Positions 1 to 8,795 of a stretch of DNA of 64,000 nt are shown piece after piece. The stretch is from positions 5,026,823-5,090,822 of the forward strand of contig NZ_AP017422.1 of NCBI RefSeq assembly GCF_002355595.1, in the 5' to 3' direction. Source of the DNA: Filimonas lacunae (lineage in GTDB: Bacteria; Bacteroidota; Bacteroidia; Chitinophagales; Chitinophagaceae). A program made the translations under genes and the position numbers. Under the pieces are notes generated by a model. The model searched no databases, had not been told where the DNA came from, and was given only the letters and a program-made list of their open reading frames with translations. Position 1 is the first letter of the stretch. Each line of letters begins with the position of its first letter.

Positions 1-1
1 C

Positions 2-106
2 CGCATAAAAGAAGAAGAGGATGCCGATATTTATGTTCATATGACCAATGTGCGCGCAGCCCAGTTACTGGATAAGCACTCACACGAGTTTATTGAATCA
101 TTATAA
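2..106 (+). CDS. C-terminal fragment of an unidentified gene
   Basis: An open frame runs from the window edge to a TAA at 104-106 and encodes the last 34 residues of a protein, ending in HSHEFIESL. It is charged and acidic at first (RIKEEEDADIY). The family cannot be recognised from this tail. The kinase gene begins immediately downstream on the same strand, so the two may be co-transcribed. That the frame is real is inferred from the strict packing with the next gene; the function is unknown. Confidence 0.45.
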   Translation, partial: RIKEEEDADIYVHMTNVRAAQLLDKHSHEFIESL

Positions 107-116
107 ATCATCGCAT

Positions 117-1157
117 TTGAAAACGGCCCTTTCCGATAGTAGCTTTTACCGTAGTTTTTTTAAATGGTGGCTGGTATGCGCTGTTATTCATGTAGCAGTA
201 GTGTACAAAGACAACTTTGGCCTGATGCTGCCCATCACCGACAGCTTAATCAGCAACAACCTGCTGGCCGGCAGTTGCCTGCTTATCATTAACAACATGC
301 GCTATTATTTACCGCGAAACGAAAAATACTGGTATATACTGGTAATAAGCGTGGTGTTAGGTGTAGTGTGCATGTTATTAACTCAATGGCTGTTAGTATT
401 GGTAGGTTACAACAACCCGGAATATGTGGCCTTTGTAAAAGCATCTGCTCCTTTACGATTTGCATTCGATAGTTTACTGGTAGGTTTCATTGCCATGTTT
501 GGCCTGCTGTGGTACACACAGCAGGAACAAACACTGACCGCACGCCGACAGGCAGATGCAGAAAAACTAACACGGGAAGCCGAGCTGTTTAAATTAAGAG
601 AACAACTGCAACCGCACTTTTTATTCAACAGCCTTAACTCCATCAGCGCCCTCACCCGCACCGAGCCCGAAAAGGCCAGGCACATGATTCAGCAGCTGAG
701 CGATTTTTTAAGAGGTACCCTGCGCAAAGATGGCAAGCAATGGGTTGTGCTACAGGAAGAACTGGCCGATTTGGAACTATACCTCGAAATAGAAAAGGTA
801 CGTTTCGGTCACCGGCTGCAAACCTGCGTGGAATGCACAGAAGAAGCTATGACATTGCAGGTGCCTGCCCTGCTGTTGCAACCCGTAGTAGAAAACGCTA
901 TTAAATTTGGTTTATACGATACCACCGAAGGCGTGGAAATTGTACTGAAAGCTTATAAAGAGAACGACAAACTCTTCATCACCGTTAGCAATCCCTTTGA
1001 TCCCGAAACAAGCGTTGGCGGCAAAGGAACCGGGTTTGGACTGGCTTCCATACAGCGTCGTTTGTTTTTACTCTTTGCCCGTACCGACCTTATTCAAACA
1101 CATACAGATAATACTATTTTTACCACCACGTTAATTATACCGCAGATTCATGATTAA
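117..1157 (+). CDS. LytS-type membrane sensor histidine kinase
   Basis: Sensor kinase of the His_kinase (PF06580) class that pairs with LytTR regulators. The N-terminal half is hydrophobic, with about four membrane segments. A short coiled linker leads to the phospho-acceptor motif LQPHFLFNSLNSI, whose His is the predicted phosphorylation site. The ATPase domain shows an N box (PVVENAIKFGL) and a glycine box (GKGTGFGLASI). An in-frame ATG at 48 would overlap the upstream gene by 59 bases. I prefer the TTG at 117, which gives 346 residues with membrane helix 1 close to the N terminus, but the start is uncertain. The 3' end overlaps the response regulator start by 8 bases, so the two genes are translationally coupled. 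The signal sensed is not evident. Confidence 0.9.
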   Translation: MKTALSDSSFYRSFFKWWLVCAVIHVAVVYKDNFGLMLPITDSLISNNLLAGSCLLIINNMRYYLPRNEKYWYILVISVVLGVVCMLLTQWLLVLVGYNNPEYVAFVKASAPLRFAFDSLLVGFIAMFGLLWYTQQEQTLTARRQADAEKLTREAELFKLREQLQPHFLFNSLNSISALTRTEPEKARHMIQQLSDFLRGTLRKDGKQWVVLQEELADLELYLEIEKVRFGHRLQTCVECTEEAMTLQVPALLLQPVVENAIKFGLYDTTEGVEIVLKAYKENDKLFITVSNPFDPETSVGGKGTGFGLASIQRRLFLLFARTDLIQTHTDNTIFTTTLIIPQIHD

Positions 1158-1914
1158 AGCCCTTGTGATAGATGACGAACCCCTGGCACGCAGTATTGTA
1201 AAAGAATACCTGCAGGCCTGGCCAGAGTTTACCATAGCGCAGGAATGCGGGGATGGATTTGAAGGCATTAAAGCTATTACGGCACACACACCGGATATCA
1301 TATTCCTGGATATTCAGATGCCTAAGATCAACGGATTTGAAATGCTGGAACTGGTAGAAAAAGCACCCGCCATTATATTCACCACCGCCTTTGATGAATA
1401 TGCCATTAAAGCATTTGAAACACATGCGGTGGATTATTTATTAAAACCGTTTAGCCAGGAAAGATTTGATAAGGCTATTCAAAAATGGCTAAACACCCGC
1501 GCCAACGCGGCCAATACACCCGCTGTCAACACCAGCGCCGACAATACACAGGCATTATTAGATACGGCCGCACAAGGCCCTGCCAACCAGCACCGTGTGG
1601 TAGTGAAAGAAGGCAGCAAAATCAAGATCATTCCCGTTCCTTCCATCCAATATATCGAAGCAGCCGACGATTATGTAAAAATTCATACAGCAGATGGCTG
1701 CTACCTCAAAAACAAAACAATGGCGCATTTTGAGCAGCTGCTGGGTGTACAGCAGTTTGTGCGCATTCACCGTTCTTACATCATCAACATACAACTCATC
1801 ACCCGTATAGATCCATACGAAAAAGACAGCCACCTGGTAATACTGCAAACCGGCATGCGATTACCCGTTAGTAAAAGCGGATATAGCCGCTTAAAAGAAG
1901 TACTCGGTTTGTAG
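1150..1914 (+). CDS. LytTR-family response regulator
   Basis: DNA-binding response regulator, 254 residues, partner of the kinase it overlaps. The receiver domain covers about residues 1-120, with acidic pocket D8/D9, predicted phospho-acceptor D54 in FLDIQMP, and the conserved Lys in DYLLKPF. A low-complexity Asn/Ala/Thr-rich linker (about residues 118-142) follows. The C-terminal LytTR domain (about 150-254) contains IQYIEAADDYVKIHT and FVRIHRSYIIN, typical of this fold. LytTR regulators bind paired direct repeats near promoters; the target genes cannot be named from sequence alone. Confidence 0.93.
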   Translation: MIKALVIDDEPLARSIVKEYLQAWPEFTIAQECGDGFEGIKAITAHTPDIIFLDIQMPKINGFEMLELVEKAPAIIFTTAFDEYAIKAFETHAVDYLLKPFSQERFDKAIQKWLNTRANAANTPAVNTSADNTQALLDTAAQGPANQHRVVVKEGSKIKIIPVPSIQYIEAADDYVKIHTADGCYLKNKTMAHFEQLLGVQQFVRIHRSYIINIQLITRIDPYEKDSHLVILQTGMRLPVSKSGYSRLKEVLGL

Positions 1915-1939
1915 TTGCTTGCCCTTAGTTCAGTTTGCC

Positions 1940-1947
1940 TATTTTTG
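1940..1947 (+). promoter_or_regulatory. Predicted -7 promoter element of dapD (TATTTTTG)
   Basis: TATTTTTG is an exact match to the Bacteroidota -7 consensus TAnnTTTG. A CTTG lies 18 bases upstream as a possible -33 element. The start codon is 18 bases downstream, leaving a leader of roughly 14 bases. Confidence 0.55.
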
Positions 1948-1965
1948 TGAAAAATTGTAACAATC

Positions 1966-2778
1966 ATGGAATTAAAGCAACTGATCCAGGACGCATGGGC
2001 AAACCGAGAGCTGTTAAAAGAGAACACCTATTCAGAAGCCGTTAAAACTACGATGGAAGAAGTAGATAAAGGCCGTTTACGTGTAGCCTCTCCAACAGAG
2101 AACGGCTGGGTTGTGAACGAGTGGGTAAAGCAGGCTATTCTTTTATACTTTGGTATTCAGCAAATGCAAACCTGGTCGGTAGAGCCGTTTGAGTTTCATG
2201 ACAAAATGTTACTGAAAAAGAACTATGCAAACCTGGGCGTACGTGCCGTACCCCATGCAGTAGCACGTTATGGCGCCTTCATTGGCCGCAACGTAGTATT
2301 AATGCCTAGCTATGTAAACATTGGCGCTTATGTAGGTGAAGGTACCATGGTAGATACCTGGGCTACAGTAGGCAGCTGCGCACAAATTGGCAAAGGCGTT
2401 CACCTGAGCGGTGGCGTAGGCATAGGTGGCGTTTTAGAACCATTACAAGCTTCTCCCGTAATCATTGAAGATGGTTGTTTCATAGGCAGCCGTTGTATTG
2501 TGGTAGAAGGCGTAATTGTAGAAAAAGAAGCCGTACTCGGTGCAAACGTAGTACTGACCCAATCTACAAAAATCATTGACGTAAGTGGAGATACTCCTGT
2601 TGAAATGAAAGGCCGTGTTCCTTCCAGAAGCGTGGTTATTCCCGGTAGCTATACCAAAAAATTCCCTGCGGGCGAATACCAGGTAAGCTGTGCGCTGATC
2701 ATTGGCAAACGCAAAGAAAGCACAGACTTAAAAACCAGCCTGAACGACTGTTTGAGAGATTTTAACGTAAGTATCTAA
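1966..2778 (+). CDS. dapD: 2,3,4,5-tetrahydropyridine-2,6-dicarboxylate N-succinyltransferase
   Basis: Succinyl-CoA-dependent acyltransferase of the succinylase branch of lysine and meso-diaminopimelate synthesis, supplying peptidoglycan; cytoplasmic, normally trimeric. The 270 residues equal the usual family length. An N-terminal helical domain (about 1-100) precedes a left-handed beta-helix of hexapeptide repeats (about 100-220, e.g. IGAYVGEGTMVDTWATVGS, GGVGIGGVLEP). The C terminus carries the GSYTKKFPAGEYQ-type segment of DapD. It has its own promoter-like element and is separated from the following phosphatase gene by 34 bases, so read-through is possible. Confidence 0.96.
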   Translation: MELKQLIQDAWANRELLKENTYSEAVKTTMEEVDKGRLRVASPTENGWVVNEWVKQAILLYFGIQQMQTWSVEPFEFHDKMLLKKNYANLGVRAVPHAVARYGAFIGRNVVLMPSYVNIGAYVGEGTMVDTWATVGSCAQIGKGVHLSGGVGIGGVLEPLQASPVIIEDGCFIGSRCIVVEGVIVEKEAVLGANVVLTQSTKIIDVSGDTPVEMKGRVPSRSVVIPGSYTKKFPAGEYQVSCALIIGKRKESTDLKTSLNDCLRDFNVSI

Positions 2779-2812
2779 AATCTTTCTTTCACCGGTTTAA
2801 TGGTAAAGTAAT

Positions 2813-3622
2813 ATGCAAAAAACTTCCCGTTTTATCCTGGCTGCCGCTTTACTGGCAGGTTGCGCCACGCAAAAACCCGCATCAACCGCTACGGCAGAAA
2901 GCACATTAATACCCGATGGTAAAATATGGGCTTCCCTGTTTCAGCAAAAAGCCGCAGAATACAAGGCATTATGCCTGCAAGCCTATAACATTGCTCAGCT
3001 GCGTTTGCAACTGGCGTTACAGCAGCCGCATAACCGGCCTTTAGCAGTAGTAACAGATATTGATGAAACTATGCTGGATAACAGCCCGTACGATGCCAAA
3101 CAGGCGTTACAGGGAAAAGACTATACCACCGACAGCTGGCATGGCTGGACCCAACTGGGCCAGGCCGATACATTGGCCGGTGCGCTTAGCTTTTTTAAAT
3201 ATGCAGCAGCCAACCAGGTAGCTGTTTATTATATCACCAACCGGGATGAAACGGAGCGGGAAGGCACTTTAAAAAACCTGCAACGTTATGGCTTTCCCTA
3301 TGCCGATAACGAACACCTGGTGCTAAAACAACCCGGTGCCGCTTCCAGCAAGGAAAGCAGAAGACAGCAGGTATTACAGACACACGACATTGTGTTGCTT
3401 TTAGGCGATAACCTGGGCGATTTCAGTGCCTTGTTTGATAAAAAGAGCCAGCAGGAAAGGGAATCCAATGTATTATCCTCCGCCGCTGACTTTGGTAAAA
3501 AATTCATTGTACTGCCCAATGCAGCCTACGGTGATTGGGAAAACGCTTTGGTTCAGTATAACCGCCAGTTAACTACTGCGCAGAAAGATTCTGTGATCAG
3601 AGCCAGTTTAAAGACTTACTAA
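2813..3622 (+). CDS. 5'-nucleotidase / acid phosphatase lipoprotein, e(P4) family
   Basis: HAD-superfamily class B-like acid phosphatase of the outer-membrane lipoprotein e(P4) family, which dephosphorylates nucleotides outside the cytoplasm. The 269-residue protein starts with a lipoprotein signal whose lipobox is LLAGC. The catalytic motif DIDETMLDNS gives the nucleophile and acid/base Asp pair. A later VLLLGDNLGDF segment is the metal-binding motif, and YYITNRDETER matches the family motif around the phosphate-binding region. A strong hairpin follows the stop codon. Family assignment is firm; the exact substrate is inferred. Confidence 0.9.
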   Translation: MQKTSRFILAAALLAGCATQKPASTATAESTLIPDGKIWASLFQQKAAEYKALCLQAYNIAQLRLQLALQQPHNRPLAVVTDIDETMLDNSPYDAKQALQGKDYTTDSWHGWTQLGQADTLAGALSFFKYAAANQVAVYYITNRDETEREGTLKNLQRYGFPYADNEHLVLKQPGAASSKESRRQQVLQTHDIVLLLGDNLGDFSALFDKKSQQERESNVLSSAADFGKKFIVLPNAAYGDWENALVQYNRQLTTAQKDSVIRASLKTY

Positions 3623-3643
3623 TCCTTTCTATATTTCCCATGT

Positions 3644-3678
3644 ATAATGGCATCCCCGCAAAGGATGCCATTATTGTT
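3644..3678 (+). terminator. Hairpin terminator after the acid phosphatase gene
   Basis: A perfect 12-bp stem (ATAATGGCATCC with GGATGCCATTAT) and a 7-base loop lie 22 bases after the stop. It is followed by a T-containing but interrupted tract (TGTTTC). Confidence 0.65.
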
Positions 3679-3960
3679 TCTACCATTTGCGTACAACAAA
3701 CACAATATTATTCAGGTTAATTGGCTTTATTTTCTGTTAATGTCGACACAATTTGGCATTTGGTCTTTTTACCGAAAAAAATACGGTCGTTATCCATAAG
3801 TTTACAGTGTTGATGAAATATATAGGCATGAGAAAATTGTAAAACCGTTACCAGGCGTGGATTGTACGTCCTTTTATTTCACATCCCCTTATTCGTTGTG
3901 CGAATTCCCTTATTACACTTCCTGCACCGGAAGCAATAAAACATTCCGGCGCGCATATCC

Positions 3961-3978
3961 TGTAAAGCTTGCTTTACA
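3961..3978. promoter_or_regulatory. 18-base palindrome upstream of susC
   Basis: TGTAAAGC-TT-GCTTTACA is a perfect inverted repeat of 8 bases per arm around a 2-base centre, the geometry of a dimeric repressor or activator operator. It lies about 238 bases before the susC start. The binding protein is unknown. Confidence 0.45.
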
Positions 3979-4039
3979 CGGGTAGTTGACCTTTCATTGT
4001 TCTGATTTACACCAAACAAACGAAGCCGTTATTCTGGCA

Positions 4040-4058
4040 CCTGTTGCACAGCAACAGG
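4040..4058. promoter_or_regulatory. 19-base palindrome upstream of susC
   Basis: CCTGTTGC-ACA-GCAACAGG is a perfect 8-base inverted repeat with a 3-base spacer, about 158 bases before susC. It could be an operator or a small hairpin in a long leader. Its sequence differs from the palindrome at 3961. Confidence 0.4.
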
Positions 4059-4215
4059 CCACGGATGCTATTGTGTGCACTGCGCACGCAACAGCAAAGA
4101 ATACAGCTATGCTATTACCTGAACAGGTTGTTACCGCAACGTAAAAGCCTGACGGGAATGTTATGACCTGCACCAAACGTCTGTGATTTTTTATTAATTA
4201 TAAAATGTGTTTATT

Positions 4216-7200
4216 ATGAGAAAACAACTAATGGTTATTGCGGTGTTACTCTGTTCCACACTGCAACTATTAGCACAACAGAAAAAGGTAACCGGTAAAA
4301 TTACCGACGCAGCCGGCCATCCTGTTGAAAATGCCTCGGTTACCATTAAAGGCGCTCAGGCAGGCACGCTTACCAAAGCTGACGGTTCTTTTAGCATCAA
4401 TGTTCCTGCCACTGCAACAGCACTGGTTATTTCAGCCATTGGCTTTGAAGTACAGGAAACAATCTTATCAGATAACATGACCATTAAACTGGCAGCCAGC
4501 ACCAGCAGCTTATCCGAAGTGGTGGTAACAGGCTATGGTACACAGAAGAAAGCTCAACTAACCGGTTCTGTAGCCAAAATAGGTGGCGAAAGAATAGAAA
4601 ACACCCCCATGCCCTCTGTTGACCAGATGTTGCAGGGCAAAGTAGCCGGTTTACAGTCTACCTCCTCTAACGGACAGCCAGGTGCCAACCAGCAGGTACG
4701 TATACGGGGCATTGGCTCTTATACCGCTACTTCACAGCCTTTATATGTTGTAGATGGTGTACAAATTAACAGTGGCGACCTGTCAACCAACCAGTCTACT
4801 TCCAACGTATTATCCAATATCAACGCCAACGATATCGAAAGCGTTTCTGTATTAAAAGATGCCGCCGCCACTTCTATTTACGGTTCACGCGGCGCCAACG
4901 GTGTTATCATCATTACTACCAAAAAAGGTAAAACCGGCAAAAGCCAGTTACGTTTCGATACCGAAGTAGGTGCATCTAAATATGCCAACCTGCCCGATGC
5001 AGGTAAGCCACTGCGTGCAGCCGATTGGTTTGCACTGTTAAAAGAAGGTATGGTAAACAAAGGCACGTATACCGATGCACAAATTACCAGCACCCTTAAA
5101 CAATACGGCTATGGTAATGGTGTAGATATAGACTGGTTAGGCCTTACTACCCAAACCGGCAAACAACAACAATACAACCTGAGTCTTTCCGCAGGCGATG
5201 CCAAAACACAGATATTTATGTCTGGCGGTTATTTCCAGCAGGAAGGCGCCAACATCGGTTCTGGTATTAGAAGAATTTCAGGCAACCTGAAAGTAAACCA
5301 TAACATCAGCGATAAAGTATCCGTATCCACCAACTGGAACGTAGGTAACGTGTATCAGAATACGCCCGCTTCCGGCTCTGGTTATTACGGCAACCCCTGG
5401 TACGTAGCTTTAACCTTACGCCCAACACAAAACCCATATACTGCCGATGGCAGCTTAAACATAGCAGCCAACGACACCGGCTTTGCCACGCACTACAACC
5501 CATTGTATGTATTGGCGCATGATAAAAACTGGATGAGAAGTACGCAAATCATTGGCGGCGGTAACCTGGAATATAAAGTTATCAAAGGCCTGAAATTCAC
5601 TTCTCACATGGGCATTCAAAGCAATAACCTGGAAGAGTTTTCCTATAACAACCCCTACCATGGCGATGGTAAATCGTACGGCGGTTATTCTTCTGATGTA
5701 TACAACCGATATTTCCTGTGGGATTGGTACAACCAGGCCGATTACCACCTGGATATTATAAAAGCCAGCAAACTCACTGCTGATTTTAAAGTAGGTTATG
5801 AAGCCATCAGCAGCAGCCGCTACAAACAAACATCTACTGCCAAAAGCTATCCATTCAACATGGACCTGCCTTATTCTGTAAACGCAGCCACTGCTGTTAG
5901 CGCAGGCGCTTATGGCAGCGATTACACTTTTGCCTCTATGTATGGCAATGCCGTATTCAGCTACGATAGCCGCTATTCATTATACCTGAGCATGCGCCGG
6001 GATGGATCTTCCCGCTTTAGCGATGCCAACAAATACGGCACCTTCCCCGCAGCTGGTTTTACCTGGAACGTGAGCGAGGAGGAGTTTATGAAATCAGTTA
6101 AACCCATCAGCTTACTCAAATTCCGCGCTACTTACGGCAAATCCGGTAACGCTGGCATTGACAACTACGCTTCCATGAAAACCTTTAATTATGGTTATGC
6201 CTATAATGGTGTAGCAGGTGGTGTTTTCTACAATGCCGGTAATCCCAACCTTACCTGGGAAAAGAACAGCCAGCTGGACTTTGGTATTGATGCAGGCTTC
6301 TTTAAAAACAGGATCAACATCACTGCCGATTACTACAATAAAGTAGCAGATGACATGCTGTTTGATAACCCGTTATCAGAAACAGTGGGCTTTAGCAAAT
6401 ATTCCAACAACATTGGTAAAATGCGTAACAGAGGTTGGGAATTCGCCATCAACGCCACTCCTATCCAGAAAAAAGATTTTCAATGGGATATCAGCTTTAA
6501 CATCGCGCATAACAAAAACACCATCCTGGAATTACCCAACCATGCCGAAATGGCCAATGCCAACGATGGAACCAAACGCTTTAAAGAAGGTATGGACATC
6601 AACTCCTACTACCTGAAAGCATTTGCAGGTGTAGATCCTGCTACCGGTAGTGCATTATGGTATACCGATGCCACCCGTGCAACCACTACCACCTCATACA
6701 GCAGTGCCGGTTACCAGTTTGTAGGCAAAAGCGCTTCTCCTAAATATTTCGGAGGATTAAACAACACCTTCACCTATAAAGGCTTCTCGCTTAATTTCGA
6801 CTTCTACTACAACTATGGCAACTACGTATACGACAGCTATGGCACTTACTTTATGGGAGCCGCTTACCCTACGCGTGGTAAATATGCAGCTAACCTAAAC
6901 AGGTGGCAAAAAGCCGGCGACATTACCAATGTTCCCAAATATGTATATGGCGAAACCAACACCACCAGTGGCGAAAGAGCCTTATACAAAGGCGACTACA
7001 TCCGCTTAAAGAACGTTCAGTTAGGCTATAGAATGAACAGCAGCACCAACAAAATGCTGGAGCGCATGCACTTAACATCTGTAAACCTGTACGTACGTGG
7101 CAGCAACTTCTGGACTAAAATCTACGACAAAAGCATTCCTTTTGATCCCGAGCAAGGCGTAAACGGCACCAACCTGCAAGGCTTGCTATTATCCAAAACA

Positions 7201-7230
7201 ATGACCATTGGCTTAAACGTAGGCTTCTAA
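4216..7230 (+). CDS. SusC/RagA-type TonB-linked outer-membrane transporter
   Basis: Outer-membrane receptor that imports oligosaccharides, peptides or similar ligands using TonB energy, working with the SusD-like lipoprotein encoded next. About 1004 residues. A signal peptide ends near LLAQQ. A carboxypeptidase-regulatory-like beta domain covers about 25-95, then comes the SusC signature VVVTGYGTQKKAQLTGSV. The TonB plug (about 110-230) includes PLYVVDGVQI and the SIYGSRGANGVIIITTKKG segment. The rest is a 22-strand-type barrel ending in TIGLNVGF. The frame opens at a GTG at 4207, but the ATG at 4216 gives a cleaner signal peptide (MRKQLMVIAVLLCS). No sugar-cleaving enzyme, sigma or anti-sigma factor lies beside it, so the ligand cannot be told. 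Confidence 0.95.
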   Translation: MRKQLMVIAVLLCSTLQLLAQQKKVTGKITDAAGHPVENASVTIKGAQAGTLTKADGSFSINVPATATALVISAIGFEVQETILSDNMTIKLAASTSSLSEVVVTGYGTQKKAQLTGSVAKIGGERIENTPMPSVDQMLQGKVAGLQSTSSNGQPGANQQVRIRGIGSYTATSQPLYVVDGVQINSGDLSTNQSTSNVLSNINANDIESVSVLKDAAATSIYGSRGANGVIIITTKKGKTGKSQLRFDTEVGASKYANLPDAGKPLRAADWFALLKEGMVNKGTYTDAQITSTLKQYGYGNGVDIDWLGLTTQTGKQQQYNLSLSAGDAKTQIFMSGGYFQQEGANIGSGIRRISGNLKVNHNISDKVSVSTNWNVGNVYQNTPASGSGYYGNPWYVALTLRPTQNPYTADGSLNIAANDTGFATHYNPLYVLAHDKNWMRSTQIIGGGNLEYKVIKGLKFTSHMGIQSNNLEEFSYNNPYHGDGKSYGGYSSDVYNRYFLWDWYNQADYHLDIIKASKLTADFKVGYEAISSSRYKQTSTAKSYPFNMDLPYSVNAATAVSAGAYGSDYTFASMYGNAVFSYDSRYSLYLSMRRDGSSRFSDANKYGTFPAAGFTWNVSEEEFMKSVKPISLLKFRATYGKSGNAGIDNYASMKTFNYGYAYNGVAGGVFYNAGNPNLTWEKNSQLDFGIDAGFFKNRINITADYYNKVADDMLFDNPLSETVGFSKYSNNIGKMRNRGWEFAINATPIQKKDFQWDISFNIAHNKNTILELPNHAEMANANDGTKRFKEGMDINSYYLKAFAGVDPATGSALWYTDATRATTTTSYSSAGYQFVGKSASPKYFGGLNNTFTYKGFSLNFDFYYNYGNYVYDSYGTYFMGAAYPTRGKYAANLNRWQKAGDITNVPKYVYGETNTTSGERALYKGDYIRLKNVQLGYRMNSSTNKMLERMHLTSVNLYVRGSNFWTKIYDKSIPFDPEQGVNGTNLQGLLLSKTMTIGLNVGF

Positions 7231-7248
7231 AGCAATGCACATTTTTTT

Positions 7249-8709
7249 ATGATTCAAAAGAAACAAATGAGAAAGATATATATAGCAGGAGCATTTTTAC
7301 TGGCAGCGGCATTCACCTCCTGCAGCAAAAGCTTCCTCGAAAAATCTCCTACCGATGGGGTGGTATTAAGCGAATCCATTACCGACGATGTAAGTATGTA
7401 TGCAGCTGTAAATGGTATGTACAACGATCTGTTATCCTATCGTGTATACGGACGCAGCATCCCCGTGAGAGGTGATTTAATGAGCGACAACGCTTTCATG
7501 GCCACTTCCAACTCCGGCCGTTATCTCAACTGGAACAAATACCAGATCATTTCCACCGACTCCTACGTTGAAGAAGTATGGCTGTATTGCTATGCAGCCA
7601 TTAAAGATGCCAACAACATCATCAACGCTACTATTACTGACGACACCAACACAAAGCAACTGAGAGGAGAAGCCTACGCTATCAGAGCCCTGATGCATTT
7701 TGAGCTGGTAAGAAACTTTGCCGCCCCGTATGCAGCCGATACCAGTGCAGCAGGTGTTCCTATTGTATTGCAATACGATCAGTTTGCCAAACCAGCCCGC
7801 AACTCCATAGGCCAGGTGTATACACAAATACTGAAAGACTTAAACAAAGCCGATTCACTCATCAGCTATAAATTAGGTAATACCATGACCTTTAGCACCG
7901 GCACCACCCGACAGTTAAACACATCTGAGGTGAGCAAGTATGCCATATACGCATTGATGGCCCGCGTTTATCAATTTATGGGCGACTGGAATAATGCTAA
8001 AACACAGGCCTTAAAAGTAGTAAGCAGCAGCTCCTTCTCTTTGGCCAGCAGCACCGCTTATAGTGATTACTGGGCTACTTTAACTACGCGTACCGATGGA
8101 TTGGAAACCCTGTTTGAAATTGCAGCAGATGACAACGCCAACAATGGCAGCAACTCCATCTCAGGCATTTACCTCACTTCTGCCCTGGGCGGTAGCTATG
8201 GCGATGTGCTGGTAAATCCCGCTGTATACAACCTGTTTAGTACCACCGATGCAAGAAGAAGCCTGATGAAAACAGCTTCCCGTACCGGCCAGTCCAATAC
8301 CACCTATTTCAGCTTAAAATACAGCAGCTACAATGCCGATTACAAAGTGATCCGTTACTCAGATGTGCTGCTCATACTGGCAGAAGCTTATTACAACGGC
8401 AGTGATATCACCAATGCCAACCTGTACCTGAACAAAGTGGCACAGCAAAGAGATCCTTCCGCAAAAGCTTATGCCAATAGCGGAACACAGGTGCTGGAAG
8501 ATATTATCAACGAAAGAAGAAAAGAACTGGCTTTTGAAGGTAACCGCTTCTACGACCTGTACCGTTTACAGAGAACCTTTACCAAACCTATCTCTGAAAC
8601 AGCCGCAGACAGCATTGTGGTGAAGCCTTCTACCACTAACCTACTATTTCCTATTCCGAAGGCCGAAACAGATATTAATACGAATATGAGTCAAAATACA
8701 GGGTACTAA
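7249..8709 (+). CDS. SusD/RagB-type nutrient-binding lipoprotein
   Basis: Surface lipoprotein that caps the SusC-like barrel and binds its ligand. It starts 18 bases after the susC stop, forming an operon. The lipobox FTSC is near residue 25; the mature protein begins CSKSFLEKSPTDGV, the classical SusD start. Helical TPR-like segments include AIRALMHFELVRNFA, and the C-terminal SusD motif ELAFEGNRFYDLYRL is intact, as is the final TNLLFPIPKAE segment. An internal ATG at 7267 (MRKIYIAG) is an equally good start and would remove six residues. About 486 residues, usual for the family. Confidence 0.94.
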   Translation: MIQKKQMRKIYIAGAFLLAAAFTSCSKSFLEKSPTDGVVLSESITDDVSMYAAVNGMYNDLLSYRVYGRSIPVRGDLMSDNAFMATSNSGRYLNWNKYQIISTDSYVEEVWLYCYAAIKDANNIINATITDDTNTKQLRGEAYAIRALMHFELVRNFAAPYAADTSAAGVPIVLQYDQFAKPARNSIGQVYTQILKDLNKADSLISYKLGNTMTFSTGTTRQLNTSEVSKYAIYALMARVYQFMGDWNNAKTQALKVVSSSSFSLASSTAYSDYWATLTTRTDGLETLFEIAADDNANNGSNSISGIYLTSALGGSYGDVLVNPAVYNLFSTTDARRSLMKTASRTGQSNTTYFSLKYSSYNADYKVIRYSDVLLILAEAYYNGSDITNANLYLNKVAQQRDPSAKAYANSGTQVLEDIINERRKELAFEGNRFYDLYRLQRTFTKPISETAADSIVVKPSTTNLLFPIPKAETDINTNMSQNTGY

Positions 8710-8744
8710 ATTATTATTCCCCTTCCCCCTTCTGTTTCATGATC

Positions 8745-8795
8745 AGGTGTACTTGAGCGCAGCAATGCAGGAGAGTACACCTTTTCCTTTTTTTA
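8745..8795 (+). terminator. Terminator of the SusC/SusD operon
   Basis: A 9-bp stem (AGGTGTACT with AGTACACCT) closes a 20-base loop and is followed by a T-rich tract ending in seven Ts. It lies 36 bases after the SusD stop. Confidence 0.75.

Larger units (their letters stand above)
3679..4215. other. Long intergenic region upstream of susC
   Basis: More than 500 bases without a convincing gene. A 60-codon open frame on the minus strand (3994-4176) has no initiation context or recognisable composition. The stretch holds two compact palindromes, listed separately, and AT-rich DNA just before the susC start. No exact TAnnTTTG element was found. It is probably the regulatory region of the SusC/SusD operon. 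Confidence 0.6.

Noticed and set aside
3994-4176. 60-codon minus-strand frame in the susC upstream region
   Set aside because: Odd Cys/Ala/Val-rich composition, no start context, and overlap with palindromic DNA; most likely chance.
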